Below, one piece after another: positions 47,032 through 55,339 of a DNA stretch of 64,000 nt; position 1 is the stretch's first letter; each line of letters starts with the position of its first letter. The notes below the pieces were generated by a model, which did not search any database, was not told the origin of the DNA, and saw only the letters and a list, made by a program, of their open reading frames with translations. The DNA comes from Gottschalkia purinilytica. Its GTDB lineage: Bacteria > Bacillota > Clostridia > Tissierellales > Gottschalkiaceae. Location of the stretch: positions 62,001 to 126,000 of the forward strand of contig NZ_LGSS01000005.1 of NCBI RefSeq assembly GCF_001190785.1, given 5' to 3'. Both the position numbers and the translations under genes were made by a program.

Positions 47032-47322
47032 ATGAAGGATAAAAATAAAGAAAAGTTAGCAGTTGCATTACAATATGATAGTGAAAATGATGAAGCTCCT
47101 GTAGTAATAGCTAAAGGAAAGGGAGATATAGCGGAAAAAATAATAGAAAAGGGAAATGAAGAAGGAATAAGTACCTTTGAAAATCAAGAATTAGCAGAAA
47201 GTCTAATGATGCTAAATATAGATGAAGAAATTCCAGAAGAACTATATACCGCTGTGGCAGAGATTATGCTATTTATCTATAAACTAGATGAAGAAGAGGA
47301 AGAATGGTGGAATGACTATTAA
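47032..47322 (+). CDS. FlhB C-terminal-like protein (YlqH family)
   Basis: A 96-aa protein homologous to the cytoplasmic C-terminal domain of the flagellar export switch FlhB. It contains AVALQYDSENDEAPVVIAKG and VAEIMLFIYKL but lacks the NPTH autocleavage site and all membrane segments. Such stand-alone domains follow ylqG-like genes in many Firmicutes and their role is not known. The ATG lies eight bases after the previous stop, so the two genes form an operon with a FliK-like/FlhB-like pairing. Confidence 0.85.
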   Translation: MKDKNKEKLAVALQYDSENDEAPVVIAKGKGDIAEKIIEKGNEEGISTFENQELAESLMMLNIDEEIPEELYTAVAEIMLFIYKLDEEEEEWWNDY

Positions 47323-47662
47323 TATAATAGGTTGGTAAATTAGGTGAAGAAATAACAAGTAAGTTATTTAAAATAAAAAAGCATATAATATTAGAAAAAA
47401 ATTTCAGAACTAAATTTAGAGAAATAGACATAATAGCAAAGAATAAAGAGATAATAGTTTTTGTAGAGTCGAAAACTAGATATAGCTTAGATTTTGGACT
47501 AACTTATAAATCTGTGAACTATAAAAAAACGACAAAAATAATTAGAGCTTCAGAAAATTATATTCAAACTAGAAATTTAAAAGACTATCAGTATAGTTTG
47601 ACATTGTAGAAGTGTTCGTTAGACAGCAGAAAAACATTAATCATATAGAAAATGTTTTCTAG
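47312..47662 (+). pseudogene. yraN: Frameshifted yraN (UPF0102 nuclease-like)
   Basis: Translating from 47334 gives GKLGEEITSKLF, then REIDIIAKNKEIIVFVESKTR, the PD-(D/E)xK core of UPF0102/YraN, up to a stop after YQYSLTL. The normal C-terminus FDIVEVFVRQQKNINHIENVF continues in the next frame to 47662, so one base is missing near 47595. A second shift near 47333 separates a possible start (ATG 47312) from the core. No intact start exists. It lies in its ancestral slot after ylqH. Confidence 0.88.
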
Positions 47663-47753
47663 ACATAATTTAAATTTTTAGTTATTATAAAATTAGGTTA
47701 AAATATCAAAGTACATATTACAAAAATAAAGATTATTAATTTTAAGATGAAAG

Positions 47754-47791
47754 TTATATAAGTTATTTAATATATTAAATAACTTATATAA
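47754..47791. repeat. Perfect 38-base palindrome
   Basis: Bases 47754-47772 are exactly reverse-complementary to 47773-47791 with no spacer; the sequence is all A/T except one G and one C. It lies in the 279-base gap between the dead yraN and ppiB and is followed by TTGCTTTT. It could extrude as a cruciform or end transcription in both directions. Confidence 0.9.
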
Positions 47792-47941
47792 TTGCTTTTG
47801 ATATTCAAAATTTCTATGTGCAATGTAATTAATTTATTAACCATATAAAAATATTACATTGTAGTCCCAGTTACAATTAAGGCAAGAAATCTAAAATTTA
47901 GAAAAAATCTTTAATAAAAATGTTGAAAGGATGAAACCAAT

Positions 47942-48466
47942 ATGAGCAAAAACCCTATAGTAACTATTGAAATGGAAAATGGAAATAAAATAAAAGTAGA
48001 ACTATATCCAGATGTTGCACCTAATACAGTTAGAAACTTTATATCTTTAGTAGAAAAAGGTTATTATGATGGCATAATATTCCATAGAGTTATTCCAGGA
48101 TTTATGATACAAGGAGGATGTCCAGAGGGAAGTGGTATAGGAGGTCCGGGATACTCTATAAAAGGTGAATTTAAAAGTAACGGATTTGAAAATAATCTAA
48201 AACATGATAAAGGTGTTATTTCTATGGCTAGAACTATGATGCCAAATTCAGCAGGATCACAGTTCTTTATTATGGCTGAAAAATCACCACATCTTGATGG
48301 AGAATATGCGGCTTTTGGAAAAACAATAGAAGGAATAGAAGAAGTAGATAGAATAGTTAATGTTAAAAGAGATTATAATGATAAACCGTTAGAAGATCAA
48401 AGAATGAAAAAAGTTACAGTTGACACTTTTGGAGTAGATTATGGAGAAGTAGAAAAATATAATTAA
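47942..48466 (+). CDS. Cyclophilin-type peptidylprolyl isomerase
   Basis: Catalyses proline cis-trans isomerisation. The 174-aa cytoplasmic cyclophilin has the core motifs FHRVIPGFMIQGG, NSAGSQFFIM and HLDGEYAAFGK. No signal peptide is present. The ATG follows GAAAGGATG. It is monocistronic, between the dead yraN and the PFOR gene, with a clear terminator. Confidence 0.95.
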   Translation: MSKNPIVTIEMENGNKIKVELYPDVAPNTVRNFISLVEKGYYDGIIFHRVIPGFMIQGGCPEGSGIGGPGYSIKGEFKSNGFENNLKHDKGVISMARTMMPNSAGSQFFIMAEKSPHLDGEYAAFGKTIEGIEEVDRIVNVKRDYNDKPLEDQRMKKVTVDTFGVDYGEVEKYN

Positions 48467-48470
48467 TTAG

Positions 48471-48498
48471 AACTGCCTGAAATATGGCAGTTTTTTTA
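48471..48498 (+). terminator. Terminator after the cyclophilin gene
   Basis: AACTGCC pairs with GGCAGTT around TGAAATAT, followed by a run of T. Confidence 0.9.
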
Positions 48499-48588
48499 TT
48501 TATTAAGTTAAATATGAATTATTAATAGAAAATTTCAGATACTAAATACTAACTAATAATATTAATAATAGGCATGGAGGAACATATT

Positions 48589-51500
48589 ATGACTATAAAA
48601 ACTAAAACTATGGATGGAAACGAGGCTGCTGCTTATATTTCATATGCATTTACTGAAGTAGCTGCTATTTATCCCATAACTCCATCTACACCAATGGCAG
48701 AATTAGTAGACCTATGGTCAGCAGAAGGAAAAAAAAATATATTTAATCAAAAAGTTAGGGTATCTGAACTACAATCAGAAGCAGGAGCTGCAGGAACACT
48801 TCATGGTTCATTACAAGCAGGTTCTTTAACTACTACCTATACTGCTTCACAAGGATTACTACTGATGATACCAAATATGTATAGATTAGCAGGACAATTA
48901 TTGCCAGCAGTATTCCACGTAAGTGCTAGAGCAATTGCTACTCATGCTTTATCAATATTTGGAGATCATCAAGATGTTATGGCAACTAGGCAAACAGGAG
49001 TTGCTATGCTTGCTTCTAATAGTGTACAAGAAGTTATGGACTTAGGAGCAGTAGCACATTTATCTGCTATAAGATCAAGAATTCCGTTTTTACATTTTTT
49101 TGATGGATTTAGAACTTCTCATGAGATACAAAGGGTCGATGTTATAGATTATGATGACTTAAAACCTATAATAGATTATAAGGCTATAGAAGAGTTTAAG
49201 AATAGAGCGTTGAATCCTGAAAAACCTGTACTAAGAGGTACAGCTCAAAATGAAGATATATATTTTCAAGGAAGGGAATCAGCAAATACTTTCTATGATA
49301 ACTTACCAAACATTGTAGAAGACTACATGAATGAGATTGAAAAGATTACAGGTAGAGAATATAAATTGTTTCAATATTATGGACATGAAGAAGCTGAAAG
49401 TATAATTGTGGCTATGGGCTCAGTATGTCAAGTAATAGAAGAAACTATAGATTATTTAATTGATAAAGGAGAAAAGATAGGGTTAATAAAAGTCCATTTA
49501 TATAGGCCATTTTCTGAGAAGCATTTCTTTAAAGCTTATCCTAGAACAGTAAAGAAGATAGCAGTTTTAGATAAAACAAAAGAACCAGGTGCACTAGGAG
49601 AACCTTTATATGAAGATGTGAGAACAGTTTTTTATAATAGTGGATATGAGCCTATTATAGTAGGTGGAAGATATGGTTTAGGTTCTAAAGATACTACACC
49701 TTCACAAATAATATCAGTATTTGAAAATTTAAAGAGAAAGATTCCTAAAAATAGATTTACTATAGGAATAGAAGATGATGTTACTAATACTTCTCTACCA
49801 GTAGATATGATAGTTGATACATCCCCAAAAGAAAATATAAGTTGTAGGTTATGGGGACTTGGTTCAGATGGAACAGTTGGAGCAAATAAAATGGCTATTA
49901 AAATAATAGGAGATAAAACAGATCTCTATGCACAAGGATATTTTTCATATGATAGTAAGAAGTCAGGTGGCAGTACAATATCTCATTTAAGATTTGGAAA
50001 AAAACCTATTAAATCATCATATTTAGTATATAATGCTGATTATATAGCATGCCACAATAAATCTTTTATAAATCATTATGACAATTTGTTAGAGGGACTT
50101 AAAGAAAAAGGTACTTTTGTTTTGAATTGTCCTTGGAGTATAGAAGAAATTGAAGAAAAGTTAACTGATAGAGTGAAAAGATATTTGGCTAAGAATAATA
50201 TAAACTTTTATATTATAGATGCTAATCAAATAGCTCATAGTATTGGACTTGGAAATAGAATAAATATGATTATGCAGACAGTATTCTTTAAATTAACTAA
50301 TGTAATACCTTTTGAAGATGCTGTATTATATCTTAGAGAATATATTAAAAACCTTTATGGTAGAAAAGGTGAAAATGTAGTTAACATGAATTACGAGGCA
50401 GTAGACAAAGCTATTGAAAATCTTATAAAAGTGGAAATACCTAAACATTGGATAGACTTACATGAAGAAGTTAATAGTGAAAGTGAAAAATTACCACAAT
50501 TCGTAAAAGAAATTCAAAATCCAATGGCAAAACAAAGAGGAAATGAATTACCAGTAAGTAGCTTTAAAGGAATGGAAGATGGTACTTTTCCATTAGGAAC
50601 TACTGCTTATGAAAAAAGAGGAATAGCAACAACTATTCCAAGGTGGATAATAGAAAACTGTATTCAGTGTAATCAATGTTCCTTTATATGTCCACATGCA
50701 GTTATAAGACCATTTTTGTTAAATGAAGATGAGAAACAAAATGCACCAGAAACATTTGAAACTAAAAAGCCAGTAGGAAAAGGGGCTTTAGAAGAATTGG
50801 GATATAGAATACAATTAAGTCCTTTAGATTGTACTGGATGTAGTAATTGTGCAGATGTTTGCCCAGCACCAGAAAAAGCATTGGTGATGTTTAATGCTGA
50901 AACAGAGATACCTAAGCAAATCAAAAATTGGGAGTATGCATCAGAAAAGGTGAGTATTAAAGATAATTTAATGAATAAAGGAACTGTTAAGGGTAGTCAA
51001 TTTGCAAAACCTTTATTAGAATTTTCAGGAGCTTGTCCTGGATGTGGAGAAACAGCATATTTAAAGTTTGTAACACAATTGTTTGGTGACTCTATGATGA
51101 TAGCTAATGCTACTGGATGCTCATCTATTTGGGGAGCTAGTGCACCATCTATACCATATTGTAAGGATAAAGAAGGAAGGGGACCAACATGGGCTAACTC
51201 CCTATTCGAAGATAATGCAGAATTTGGATATGGCATGTATATTGGAGTTGCTCAAACTAGAGAAAAAATAAAAGATCTTATGAAAGAGGCTATAGATACA
51301 GATATTAATGAAGAGTGTAAAGAGCTATTTAAACAATGGATAGATTTTATGCATGATACAGAATCTTCAAAGACTATTAGCAAGAAAATTATAGAGTTAT
51401 TATCAAAGGGAGATTATAAAGATAATAACGTTATACAAGAAATCTTATCAAAAAAAGATTATCTAGTAAAAAAATCTCAATGGATAGTTGGAGGAGATGG

Positions 51501-52125
51501 CTGGGCTTATGACATTGGATTTGGAGGACTTGATCATGTATTATCCTCAGGTGAAGATATAAATGCATTAGTATTTGATACAGAAATTTATTCAAATACA
51601 GGAGGTCAATCATCTAAATCTACACCTACAGCTGCTGTTGCTAAATTTGCAGCAGCAGGTAAAAAGATTAGAAAGAAAGATTTGGGGTTAATGGCTATAA
51701 CTTATGGATATGTTTATGTAGCTCAAGTATCAATAGGAGCTAATATGAATCAATTTGTAAAAGCTGTTACTGAAGCAGAAAAATATAAAGGACCATCTCT
51801 AATAATATGCTATGCTCCATGTGTAAGTCATGGTATAAAAGGTGGAATGCAAAGAGCAATATCTCAAGAGAAAAAAGCAGTGGAGTCTGGATATTGGCAG
51901 CTATATAGATATAATCCTACATTGAAAGAAGAAGGAAAAAATCCTTTTATACTAGATTCGAAAGAGCCTAAATTACCATTTAAGGATTTTATACTTAGTG
52001 AATTACGATTTTCTCAGCTTAAAAATACTTTTCCTGATATTGCAGAAGAACTATATGAAAAGGCTGAAGAAGACGCTAAAAATAGATACAATATTTATAA
52101 AATGCTTTCTGAGGTTAAATATTAA
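48589..52125 (+). CDS. nifJ: Pyruvate:ferredoxin (flavodoxin) oxidoreductase
   Basis: PFOR oxidises pyruvate to acetyl-CoA and CO2, reducing ferredoxin; it is central to clostridial fermentation. The 1178-aa single-chain enzyme has all domains: the N-terminal pyruvate domain (AYPITPSTPMAE-like), the two-cluster ferredoxin domain (CIQCNQCSFICPHA and CTGCSNCADVCP), the CPGCGE proximal cluster region, and the TPP motif GGDGWAYDIG. The ATG at 48589 is chosen because GGAGG lies eight bases upstream; an ATG five codons earlier overlaps that SD. The symbol follows common use; por or pfor are also used. Confidence 0.96.
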   Translation: MTIKTKTMDGNEAAAYISYAFTEVAAIYPITPSTPMAELVDLWSAEGKKNIFNQKVRVSELQSEAGAAGTLHGSLQAGSLTTTYTASQGLLLMIPNMYRLAGQLLPAVFHVSARAIATHALSIFGDHQDVMATRQTGVAMLASNSVQEVMDLGAVAHLSAIRSRIPFLHFFDGFRTSHEIQRVDVIDYDDLKPIIDYKAIEEFKNRALNPEKPVLRGTAQNEDIYFQGRESANTFYDNLPNIVEDYMNEIEKITGREYKLFQYYGHEEAESIIVAMGSVCQVIEETIDYLIDKGEKIGLIKVHLYRPFSEKHFFKAYPRTVKKIAVLDKTKEPGALGEPLYEDVRTVFYNSGYEPIIVGGRYGLGSKDTTPSQIISVFENLKRKIPKNRFTIGIEDDVTNTSLPVDMIVDTSPKENISCRLWGLGSDGTVGANKMAIKIIGDKTDLYAQGYFSYDSKKSGGSTISHLRFGKKPIKSSYLVYNADYIACHNKSFINHYDNLLEGLKEKGTFVLNCPWSIEEIEEKLTDRVKRYLAKNNINFYIIDANQIAHSIGLGNRINMIMQTVFFKLTNVIPFEDAVLYLREYIKNLYGRKGENVVNMNYEAVDKAIENLIKVEIPKHWIDLHEEVNSESEKLPQFVKEIQNPMAKQRGNELPVSSFKGMEDGTFPLGTTAYEKRGIATTIPRWIIENCIQCNQCSFICPHAVIRPFLLNEDEKQNAPETFETKKPVGKGALEELGYRIQLSPLDCTGCSNCADVCPAPEKALVMFNAETEIPKQIKNWEYASEKVSIKDNLMNKGTVKGSQFAKPLLEFSGACPGCGETAYLKFVTQLFGDSMMIANATGCSSIWGASAPSIPYCKDKEGRGPTWANSLFEDNAEFGYGMYIGVAQTREKIKDLMKEAIDTDINEECKELFKQWIDFMHDTESSKTISKKIIELLSKGDYKDNNVIQEILSKKDYLVKKSQWIVGGDGWAYDIGFGGLDHVLSSGEDINALVFDTEIYSNTGGQSSKSTPTAAVAKFAAAGKKIRKKDLGLMAITYGYVYVAQVSIGANMNQFVKAVTEAEKYKGPSLIICYAPCVSHGIKGGMQRAISQEKKAVESGYWQLYRYNPTLKEEGKNPFILDSKEPKLPFKDFILSELRFSQLKNTFPDIAEELYEKAEEDAKNRYNIYKMLSEVKY

Positions 52126-52135
52126 TATGAAAAAT

Positions 52136-52166
52136 AAAGAAAGGAGCTTTTCAGCTCCTTTCTTCA
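52136..52166. terminator. Terminator shared by PFOR and the convergent small gene
   Basis: AAGAAAGGAGCT pairs with AGCTCCTTTCTT around TTTTC. A-rich and T-rich flanks on both sides allow use on both strands. Confidence 0.85.
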
Positions 52167-52179
52167 ATTATATTACTAT

Positions 52180-52344
52180 TTACTTTTGATTTTCTTCTAC
52201 CCACTCTTTAGCCAATGTTACATTACTTATACTAGGAATAGAAACTTTAGATTCAGGCATAACGTCTTTAATTTCAGCCCAAGCTGCAGTTCTATGATTT
52301 TCTATGGGAGCATTTTGAATTTTACGGTTTATATTTTTATTCAT
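52180..52344 (-). CDS. Small DUF3787-like protein, copy 1
   Basis: A 54-aa frame with a good SD (AAAGGAGTGAT) before ATG at 52344. The protein ends in a conserved block AAWAEIKDVMPESKVSIPS...AKEWVEENQK. The gene at 53332-53496 is exactly as long and 29 of 54 residues match without gaps, which supports both as real genes. The AAWA.I and P.S.V.IPS pattern recalls the clostridial DUF3787 family, one member of which I recall as a C. difficile spore-surface protein; this was not verified. It diverges from the Cys-rich gene at 52944. Confidence 0.8.
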   Translation of the reverse strand: MNKNINRKIQNAPIENHRTAAWAEIKDVMPESKVSIPSISNVTLAKEWVEENQK

Positions 52345-52943
52345 ATAGTTATCACTCCTTTAACTTATTATTTGAATATAAAATCATAATTATTATTACA
52401 TATATTTCTAATTTTAAATATAATATTCATATATAAATAAATTTATATTAAATAATATAAATTGTAAATAAGCCAAAAATCTTAATATTTTAAACTTAAA
52501 ATTAGATAATTTAATATATATGTATAATATTAATATAAAGAAATTACAATATTTAATAAATACTAGTTTTGAAGTTAGCCAATTGACAATGAAAATATTT
52601 TTAACGATGAAATATATATTATCTGTAGCAGTAATTTACTCTAAAATATATATAAAATCCTTCATGTGCCTCCTTTTGAACGGAGGACTTTTTTCATGCT
52701 TAAAAATAATTTTAAGCCATCTTTAAGAATATTATTGATATTATAGCAGCATTAAAAAAGGAATCATGAGGGTTCGTAAAATAATAATATTATGCTTTAT
52801 TAAGAGTCGAAACATTCTTTTATATTATTTAAATAAGTACAATACGTTAAATTGTTAGACTATTTATTTTATAAAATATCCACTAAACTTATCACATATT
52901 ATCCAACTTTACATAATATATACTGAAAAGGGGGGGAGTGTTT
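52345..52943. other. Divergent intergenic region of cassette 1
   Basis: About 600 bases between the divergent small genes. From about 52550 to the Cys-rich start it is clearly similar to 53630-54014 in cassette 2. It holds a terminator-like hairpin (CCTCC at 52669-52673 with GGAGG at 52682-52686, then TTTTTT), a TTGACA near 52582, and a sigma-K-like promoter at 52893-52920. No convincing coding frame. Confidence 0.6.
52893..52920 (+). promoter_or_regulatory. Sigma-K-like promoter of Cys-rich gene 1
   Basis: CACA at 52893-52896 and CATAATATA at 52912-52920 fit the late mother-cell consensus (mACm, about 16 bases, CATAnnnTA). The second cassette has the same pair in the same place. It suggests late-sporulation expression. 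Confidence 0.6.
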
Positions 52944-53195
52944 ATGGCATGTGATGGAAAAAATCCTGCTCAACCTGAACCAGAATGTCCTGAAGGATGT
53001 TGTACTGGAGATGAAATACTTTGTATTTCTATTCCTTGCCCTATAACTATTGTGCTTTTAGGGCTTGAGCTAACACTTGAACTACCATGTATTAGATTAA
53101 CATCTGGTTCACCATTAAGTGCAAGTCAAACTGATGCTATTTTACAACAATTGACAAAGGTTATTGGAAGTCTTGCAGTAAATCTAACGCAATAA
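52944..53195 (+). CDS. Cys-rich 83-aa protein, copy 1 (putative spore-layer protein)
   Basis: Unrecognised family. The 83-aa product has seven cysteines (3, 15, 19, 20, 27, 32, 49) in an N-terminal half rich in Pro and Glu (PEPECPEGCC). A hydrophobic beta-like stretch follows (TIVLLGLELTLELPC), then an amphipathic C-terminal helix (SASQTDAILQQLTKVIGSL). No signal peptide. The ATG at 52944 follows GGGGGGAG. It diverges from a DUF3787-like gene and has a sigma-K-like promoter, so a coat or exosporium role is inferred. Copy 2 differs at five residues. Confidence 0.8.
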   Translation: MACDGKNPAQPEPECPEGCCTGDEILCISIPCPITIVLLGLELTLELPCIRLTSGSPLSASQTDAILQQLTKVIGSLAVNLTQ

Positions 53196-53215
53196 AGTTT
53201 TCTTAATCCTAAATT

Positions 53216-53254
53216 CGGCAAGTAGTTTTGAAATTTCAAAACTACTTGCTTTTA
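53216..53254 (+). terminator. Terminator after Cys-rich gene 1
   Basis: GCAAGTAGTTTTGAAA (53218-53233) pairs perfectly with 53234-53249, followed by TTTTA. The same hairpin is present after copy 2. Confidence 0.92.
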
Positions 53255-53290
53255 TATTTACTTTTGCTATCATTGTATCGAACAAAAAAA

Positions 53291-53322
53291 TACTAAAGGA
53301 GTCTATGTGACTCCTTTAACAT
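53291..53322 (-). terminator. Terminator of DUF3787-like gene 2
   Basis: AAAGGAGTC and GACTCCTTT pair around TATGT at 53295-53317. Read on the minus strand this follows the small gene's stop and leads into a run of T. Confidence 0.85.
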
Positions 53323-53331
53323 AGTTCTTAT

Positions 53332-53496
53332 TTATTTTTTATTATGTTCAACCCATTCTTTAGCTTCTATTACATTAGTTAAGCTAGGAATTGGAACATT
53401 AGATTCTGGTTGAACTTTATGAATATCAGCCCATGCTGCATTTTTATGAGGTTCTTTACGATTATTTTGCTTATCTATAATAGTATTATCTTTCAT
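53332..53496 (-). CDS. Small DUF3787-like protein, copy 2
   Basis: A 54-aa paralog of the gene at 52180-52344, with an SD AAAGGAGTGAT before ATG at 53496. It keeps the block NAAWADIHKVQPESNVPIPS and the end AKEWVEHNKK; the N-terminal 15 residues diverge. It diverges from Cys-rich gene 2, repeating the layout of cassette 1. Function unknown. The conservation pattern and context suggest a spore protein. Confidence 0.8.
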   Translation of the reverse strand: MKDNTIIDKQNNRKEPHKNAAWADIHKVQPESNVPIPSLTNVIEAKEWVEHNKK

Positions 53497-54014
53497 TACT
53501 ATCACTCCTTTAAATTATTATCTGCAAGGAAAGCTTAATATATTATCACATATATTCCCAAACTATTAATGGATATTCAAAATATTAAAGGAATATTTAA
53601 ATAACTATTAAATAATAAATGCCAGTTTTAAAATTAGCTAATTGATAATTAAAATATTTTTAACGAGGAAATATATATTATCTGTAACAATAATTTGCCT
53701 CGAAATATACGAAAAATTCTTTATGCAGTCACTTTGACATGGATGACTTTTTTCACGCTTAAAAATAATTTTAGTCCATGTTTAAGAATAGTGTTGATAT
53801 TATAGCAGTATTAAAAAAAGAACCATGAAGGTTCCTTTAGTTCATAAAATAATAATATTATGAGCCATTCAGATCAGAAACGTCTTTTTATATTACTTAA
53901 ATAAGTATAATACCGTTAAATTGCCACACTATTTATTTTATAATATGACCATTAAATTCTCGTCACACATTATCCAACTTTACATAATATATAGTGAAAA
54001 AGGGGGGAACATTT
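53497..54014. other. Divergent intergenic region of cassette 2
   Basis: About 520 bases corresponding to 52345-52943. The hairpin before TTTTTT is kept in form but its arms differ (AGTCA at 53727-53731 with TGACT at 53744-53748). The sigma-K-like promoter is at 53964-53991 (CACA and CATAATATA). Identity to cassette 1 is clearly lower here than in the coding and 3' region. Confidence 0.6.
53964..53991 (+). promoter_or_regulatory. Sigma-K-like promoter of Cys-rich gene 2
   Basis: CACA at 53964-53967 and CATAATATA at 53983-53991, equivalent to the element in cassette 1 and embedded in the same flanking sequence (TTATCCAACTTTA). Confidence 0.6.
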
Positions 54015-54266
54015 ATGGCATGTGATGAAAAAAAACTTGCTCAACCTGAACCAGAATGTCCTGAAGGATGTTGTACTGGAGATGAAATACTTTGTATTTC
54101 TATTCCTTGCCCTGTAACTATTGTGCTTTTAGGGCTTGAGCTAACACTTGAGCTACCATGTATTAGATTAACATCTGGTACACCATTAAGTGCAAGTCAA
54201 ACTGATGCTATTTTACAACAATTGACAAAGGTTATTGGAAGTCTTGCAGTAAATCTAACGCAATAA
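54015..54266 (+). CDS. Cys-rich 83-aa protein, copy 2 (putative spore-layer protein)
   Basis: Paralog of the protein at 52944-53195; 78 of 83 residues are the same, all seven cysteines included. Changes are G5E, N7K, P8L, I34V and one S-to-T in the SGSPL segment. The ATG at 54015 follows AGGGGGG; an upstream in-frame ATG contains the SD and is rejected. Even silent sites and the 3' untranslated hairpin are nearly identical to copy 1, in contrast to the upstream DNA. Confidence 0.8.
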   Translation: MACDEKKLAQPEPECPEGCCTGDEILCISIPCPVTIVLLGLELTLELPCIRLTSGTPLSASQTDAILQQLTKVIGSLAVNLTQ

Positions 54267-54286
54267 AGTTTTCTTAATCCTAAATT

Positions 54287-54326
54287 CATCAAGTAGTTTT
54301 GAAATTTCAAAACTACTTGCTTTTAT
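54287..54326 (+). terminator. Terminator after Cys-rich gene 2
   Basis: CAAGTAGTTTTGAAA from 54290 pairs with TTTCAAAACTACTTG, then TTTTA. It differs from copy 1 at only two or three bases. Confidence 0.92.
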
Positions 54327-55330
54327 ATTTACTTTTACCATCATTATTAAAACAGTTAAGTATATTTAGACGGATATGTATTTTGGTGTACATTATTAAG
54401 CAATTTTGTCTATGTATTTAATGATTATATTTTTAAATAGGTTAAATTTTTTTAGTTATAGAATCGATAAGATTATTGAAAAGAAGCCATATTTAAGACA
54501 GCTCCTTTTTTATTTATTGCATAAAGTTAGTCTTTTATTTTGAGTTTTAAGGTAGATGTTTTTTGACTTTAAATGAGCATACCAAACTAAGTAAAATATG
54601 TTTGCTAAGTACAACAGTGTGTTATAATAAAAGTATATATATGTTAAAATTTTTTTAACATATATTTAAAACGTTGTACGCTCAAACGTGAAGGCGATAG
54701 ATAGGGATGGTTACCCTATCTATCTTATTTTTTTGCAATTTTAAAAGAGAAACTGGTTAGACTTCTCTTCCTGCATTACAAGAACTATTTTATAATTTTT
54801 ACTAAATCGTCTATTACTGTTATTATAAAAACAACTTTTCAAAATGCTTTTTATGATTCTTGTTTCTCTGATGTTTCTTAGTTGTTTTGCTTAAACGTAA
54901 AAGCACCTCTCTCCATGTAAATATAGAAGGCACTTTATATTATACTTTATTTAAACAAGTAGACAAGCATTATTTTGCTAAAAATACAACCATATACATT
55001 ATATATAATATAATGAAAAAGATTACTTTTAATACATATATTACATACGATTAAAAAGATATAATATTGAAAGGTGGGTAATCACTTCTTTTTTATTATT
55101 AAAAATGTATATAGATTATTTCTATCAATAAAAAAGAATAATTTAATTCTACTATAGATATAGATATTTTTTTACATATAATTAGGTAGAAACTAGTTTA
55201 AGAATAAAAACAAATGGTAACAAAATTATTAAGAAATTTTAAAAAAGTTGAAAAAAGAAGGAATATTCTAAAAAAAGGTGAATACAGTCTAAAAATTATT
55301 TATTATATTTTAGACATTTATAAATATTTT
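54327..55330. other. Decayed, gene-poor region
   Basis: About one kilobase without an intact gene. It has a plus-strand TATAAT at 54619-54624, a hairpin near 54642-54666 (ATATATGTTAAA with TTTAACATATAT), and a strong terminator at 54697-54733. On the minus strand a promoter-like TTGTCT-N16-TATAAT lies near 54935-54962 and points at it; a short basic frame follows. The rest, 54970-55330, is A/T-rich and shows nothing. Confidence 0.5.
54697..54733 (+). terminator. Strong terminator of a short plus-strand transcript
   Basis: GATAGATAGGG pairs with CCCTATCTATC around ATGGTTA, followed by TTATTTTTTT. No gene precedes it closely, so it may end a small RNA of about 100 bases. Confidence 0.8.
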
Positions 55331-55339
55331 TTATGGTAT

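Noticed and set aside
48574-48588. Earlier ATG as the PFOR start.
   Set aside because: It overlaps the GGAGG that is correctly spaced for ATG at 48589, and the family starts near the later one.
51998-52389. Two plus-strand frames at the PFOR end and opposite the first DUF3787-like gene.
   Set aside because: They overlap real coding sequence on other frames and have no SD. The minus-strand 54-aa frame has an SD and a paralog.
52520-52726. A 68-aa plus-strand reading frame in the spacer of cassette 1.
   Set aside because: No SD, composition like random A/T DNA, runs across a terminator-like hairpin, and is not kept in cassette 2.
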